Below are positions 60,984-64,000 of a DNA stretch of 64,000 nucleotides, piece by piece. Under the pieces are notes generated by a model that saw only the letters and a program-made list of their open reading frames with translations, was not told the DNA's origin and did no database searches. The position numbers were made by a program, and so were the translations under genes. This DNA is from Mermis nigrescens (Eukaryota; Nematoda; Enoplea; Mermithida; Mermithidae), in assembly GCA_036768485.1 (NCBI GenBank), contig JAVLUZ010000703.1:71038-135037 (forward strand), written 5' to 3'. Position 1 is the stretch's first letter. Each line of letters begins with the position of its first letter.

Positions 60984-63794
60984 GTGATAATAAGCACCAC
61001 GGATAGCATTTCGCGTCGAAAGACGTTATCGGAAGAGTTTGACGGAATTATTATAAGGGCGAAGCAGGAATCTAATTCAGGTAAATTAAAGTATCGAACA
61101 AGATTAAGTAATTCAAATAAAGATTCGGTAGCTCAAAGTAAAGTTGCGTTAGAAAGCCATATTTCTGATAGTTCGGAGAGCCTCGTTAGTTTTACCCAAG
61201 AAAATAATTCTCAAAATAGCCTAGACCCCGAAAATAATAATAGTGAATCTGAAACTGATAATCTAAATCAAAATAATAATAATTATAATATGGACGCCCA
61301 AGCAATGGCCCTTCTGCAGCAAACTGTATCTCGTATTCAAGAATTGAATGAGCAACGACCAGTTTCTTTTGTTGCAACCCCTCCTATCGCAGCTTTCAGT
61401 GGGGATGGTGATCAAAATTGGGGTGAATGGGAAAAGCAATTTAATAATTTTACAATTTTAGCTGGAGCCACCGAATTTAGTCGAAAATGCGCCCTTCTCT
61501 CTACTTATCTAAAAGGGGCGGCTCTAACCTTTTTCCATGAGTTAAATCAGCGACAACCGAACCTCGATACTTGGGATGAATACTCTAATGCTTTTCAAAC
61601 CCGTTTTCCCGATAATCAGCATATTGACATAAAACGTGACCAACTCGTGGCTAGGTATCAATTCCCTAATGAGCCCGTATTACAGTATGCTGCAGATATT
61701 CGGCGATTAGCTAAAAGAGCACAACCCGGTTGGACGGGACATGAAGAAAATGATTTTATTAAAAGCCATTTTATCTCGAAACTCTTATCTAATCTCCGAA
61801 TTTGGGTTCGTAATGCATCCACGAAAACCTTTGAGGAAGCAGTGTCTGAAGCTTATAAACAAGAAGTAAATCAGAATTATGATAATCACCAAAATAATAC
61901 CTCAAAACCCGAAAATTCAAATTTTCATTCGAACTCGATACCTATGAATTTATCTCTAACCGCTAAAGATAATTTTTCAAATGTTCCAACTCGTGGCTCA
62001 GTGTGTTCGAAATGCGATTCTTCAATCCCATATTTTTCGTCAGAAAGACAAATGAATGCTAGAAATCATGAAAATCCCTCTCATAAGAACAGTCTAGGCC
62101 TAACGGAGGGTAGATTTCGTGATTATAATTTAATTTGCTATTTCTGCGGAAAAAAGGGGCATAAGGAATCGGTTTGTAGAAGTAAAAGTAGAATGCATGA
62201 GCAGTACCCCCGAGGTGGTAGATTTCCTCAATCACCATTTTATCGTTTTCAAAGTACAGAAACATCCAATCCCTCGCAAAATTTTAGACATTTTCAAAAT
62301 AGAAATCAATTTCGTCCGGACCTCACGCAACAGTCCCGAGCGGAAGGATATTCTGGTCGGAATTATAGAAATTACGTAAGAACGGCCCATGCGGAGGATG
62401 AGGGACCTCCCAACGCGGTAAGTACCGAAGTAGGATCCGAAGATAGACCAATGGAACCCCTAAATTTTGCTGATCCGGACCTTCTTCAAACTTATCCGCA
62501 AATTGCTGGTTTGCCCTCCATGAGGACCTATTGCATTTGGTCCGACCCTGTTAACGATGAAAATTCATGTTTTCCTACGTTTTTGAAAGCGACGGTAGAA
62601 GATGAGACTGGTGAAGGTAGTGAAAAATCTGACAGCTTTCAAAATCCCTCAATTTTGGATACCACAGTCTCATGCAGATCCGCTGACAGGGTAAAAATGA
62701 ATACGATAGATAGTCACCACATTCCCGAAAAAGGAAAAATTATTGAAAATTCATGGATTAATGCGCGCTGTATATATCATTTCTATATATGCATATTATT
62801 GCTTACTGCTTTTTTGTTAAACGTATTTGCTTCTGCTACCCCGACTGTCAAACCGTATTACCTGTGTCATTCATACAGAAACGGGCATGCTCTCTCGGTA
62901 CCTAAAAAGGTTCACTGTGTTTTACCCGAATTATTGGAAAATGGTACGAGAAGAACCAAAGTAACTGTTTGGGCACCACGAAGTAAACCTCTCGAATCAA
63001 AGGCAGTGAAATGTTACTATAAAACACGTACAATATGTACTAATTATGGATTTTTTGGCTCGAAAGGCATCGTTTCTGATCAATCCACCCAAACCCCGTC
63101 GTCTGTTTTTGAATGCAAGCAGGCATGGGCTAATTATTTTATCCATTCAGAACCTCTATATGAAATACGCCCAGCTTTATGGTCAACTAACCACTCGCTG
63201 CACGTTTCGTATGAATGGTGCTGTTGTGATAAATGTTTTACTCAGAAAAATTTCATTTTAGAAGTTGAGACTATTTCAACTTATGACGGTGAAAAAATTA
63301 TGAGTGATTCAGGAGACACCGGAGGATGCTTGGCTTATATCGGTCAGTGTGAAAACTCTCTTACCACTATAGTATGGGATAGGAAATATTTTAAGAAAAT
63401 GTGCCCGTTAGTTAGCAGTGGTCCACACTACTCTGAGACTCTCGATCAGTATGTGATTATTGAAAAAATTCAAGGTGCATTCACGATCACTCGTGTTAGT
63501 AATCAATGTAAGTTAAGTAATGCTTTTGAGACAGCTCAAGGAGTCGTTTTACAGTTTGAAAATTACTCCTCACATGAAAGATTTATATCTAATGATAGCG
63601 CAAATCTCGAAAAACCTGATCCCGTTAGTGATAAATTGCAGTTTATTTTTTATAAAATAAGAAATTTCGAATCATTACATTTTCGTAGTGTATGGCTCGA
63701 ACTTTGTAGATCAGCTGATCGTTATTTAAATCTCGTATGGCAATTGCTGCAATTAGACCCCACTTTGGGAGCTCGAGCACTTTTAGGACGCTAA
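60984..63794 (+). CDS. LTR retroelement Gag fused in frame to an envelope glycoprotein, no Pol
   Basis: One frame of 936 codons with no in-frame ATG before residue 103 (61290). Residues about 130-305 look like a Ty3/gypsy-type Gag (retrotrans_gag): FSGDGDQNWGEWEKQF, a YLKGAAL...F helix, W..Y..AF..RF, and V.QYAADIRRLAKRAQP. A CCHC zinc knuckle follows at 385-398 (C385, C388, H393, C398) for RNA binding. Only about 195 residues further, a hydrophobic leader (596-618) opens a cysteine-rich, glycosylatable ectodomain that continues to the stop. It resembles envelope glycoproteins of negative-strand viruses (chuvirus-type), which are known to be captured by retroelements. Protease, RT, RNase H and integrase are absent between the two parts. 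The frame stops at TAA (63792) inside the ectodomain but stays open afterwards, so this copy is probably defective. Confidence 0.72.
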   Translation: MIISTTDSISRRKTLSEEFDGIIIRAKQESNSGKLKYRTRLSNSNKDSVAQSKVALESHISDSSESLVSFTQENNSQNSLDPENNNSESETDNLNQNNNNYNMDAQAMALLQQTVSRIQELNEQRPVSFVATPPIAAFSGDGDQNWGEWEKQFNNFTILAGATEFSRKCALLSTYLKGAALTFFHELNQRQPNLDTWDEYSNAFQTRFPDNQHIDIKRDQLVARYQFPNEPVLQYAADIRRLAKRAQPGWTGHEENDFIKSHFISKLLSNLRIWVRNASTKTFEEAVSEAYKQEVNQNYDNHQNNTSKPENSNFHSNSIPMNLSLTAKDNFSNVPTRGSVCSKCDSSIPYFSSERQMNARNHENPSHKNSLGLTEGRFRDYNLICYFCGKKGHKESVCRSKSRMHEQYPRGGRFPQSPFYRFQSTETSNPSQNFRHFQNRNQFRPDLTQQSRAEGYSGRNYRNYVRTAHAEDEGPPNAVSTEVGSEDRPMEPLNFADPDLLQTYPQIAGLPSMRTYCIWSDPVNDENSCFPTFLKATVEDETGEGSEKSDSFQNPSILDTTVSCRSADRVKMNTIDSHHIPEKGKIIENSWINARCIYHFYICILLLTAFLLNVFASATPTVKPYYLCHSYRNGHALSVPKKVHCVLPELLENGTRRTKVTVWAPRSKPLESKAVKCYYKTRTICTNYGFFGSKGIVSDQSTQTPSSVFECKQAWANYFIHSEPLYEIRPALWSTNHSLHVSYEWCCCDKCFTQKNFILEVETISTYDGEKIMSDSGDTGGCLAYIGQCENSLTTIVWDRKYFKKMCPLVSSGPHYSETLDQYVIIEKIQGAFTITRVSNQCKLSNAFETAQGVVLQFENYSSHERFISNDSANLEKPDPVSDKLQFIFYKIRNFESLHFRSVWLELCRSADRYLNLVWQLLQLDPTLGARALLGR
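62136..62177 (+). other. CCHC zinc knuckle of Gag
   Basis: CYFCGKKGHKESVC, exact C-x2-C-x4-H-x4-C spacing. It is the nucleocapsid RNA-binding motif of retroelement Gag. Confidence 0.95.
62763..63794 (+). other. envelope-like glycoprotein segment
   Basis: Starts with a signal-type hydrophobic stretch (ICILLLTAFLLNVFAS) after an in-frame ATG at 62697 that could be its own start. It then has at least ten cysteines, including WCCCDKC, and N-x-T/S sites. Similarity to chuvirus-type glycoproteins is by pattern only (cysteine spacing and an LLGR segment before the stop). It could instead be another retroelement Env class. Confidence 0.5.
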
Positions 63795-64000
63795 AACGTT
63801 CACGCCGCTTTCGCAGGGGAAACATTGATTGTTTGGGACTGTTTAACAATTTTTCCGGAATTTATTTTTTGGAATTATACGGTTAATAATTCATGCTATC
63901 AATTTTTGCCTATAATTTATCAAAAACAGATCTGGTTTGTAATACCCGGAAGTAGAGACATAGTCCCCGATTGTCCAAAAGTTGATTGTTTACGTAGAAC
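63792..64000 (+). pseudogene. premature stop and continuing Env frame
   Basis: After TAA at 63792-63794 the same frame stays open for 68 codons to the window edge and reads envelope-like text (AGETLIVWDC, then cysteines, NNSCYQFLPI and an IPGSRD segment). The protein therefore continues past the stop in design, and this copy carries a nonsense change or depends on readthrough. Confidence 0.6.

Overview
This window looks like one stretch of an AT-rich, intron-bearing and very transposon-rich invertebrate nuclear genome. The evidence is a four-exon rhodopsin-class GPCR with GT/AG introns of 1.6-3.9 kb, many eukaryotic DNA-transposon families (Harbinger-, hAT-, TA-target and foldback-type elements and a Helitron), and an LTR element with a tRNA primer-binding site. 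The receptor is closest to the FMRFamide-receptor-like (FRPR) group, and there is a short TTAGGC run (the nematode telomere unit). A nematode or other ecdysozoan is my best guess, but this is an inference, not a proof. There are no operons or bacterial signals.

Layout. 0-1.7 kb: minus-strand exon pieces of a secreted von Willebrand A-like gene that runs off the left edge. 1.8-48 kb: essentially no recognisable host genes. This stretch is a mosaic of short non-autonomous transposons, several dispersed repeat families (called A-E here), long (AT)n tracts and unremarkable AT-rich DNA. Elements with visible target duplications include three Harbinger-type elements (7.8, 14.7 and 21.6 kb; two have exact CAG duplications and one holds a HARBI1-like transposase fragment), two large-arm TA-target elements (13.7 and 30.0 kb), a mariner-like MITE (34.5 kb) and a foldback element with a 9-bp target duplication (43.6 kb) nested in an older MITE. 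31.8-34.4 kb is a degenerate tandem array.

48.35-57.07 kb: the one complete host gene, a plus-strand peptide GPCR. Its four exons join in phase to 436 codons with all seven membrane segments visible. Its introns carry a head-to-head repeat pair, a MITE whose centre has grown into a 424-bp (AT)n tract, and a complete non-autonomous Helitron.

57.4-58.9 kb: a hAT-like element with a perfect 8-bp target duplication, set among scattered GGCGC-NNN-GCGCC palindromes. 60.3-64.0 kb: the left part of an LTR retroelement (TATA box, a PBS matching tRNA-Gly, Gag with a CCHC zinc knuckle). Its long reading frame passes from Gag straight into a viral-type envelope glycoprotein with no protease, reverse transcriptase or integrase between. 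The frame is broken by one stop, then stays open to the window edge. This Gag-Env arrangement is the most unusual thing in the window.
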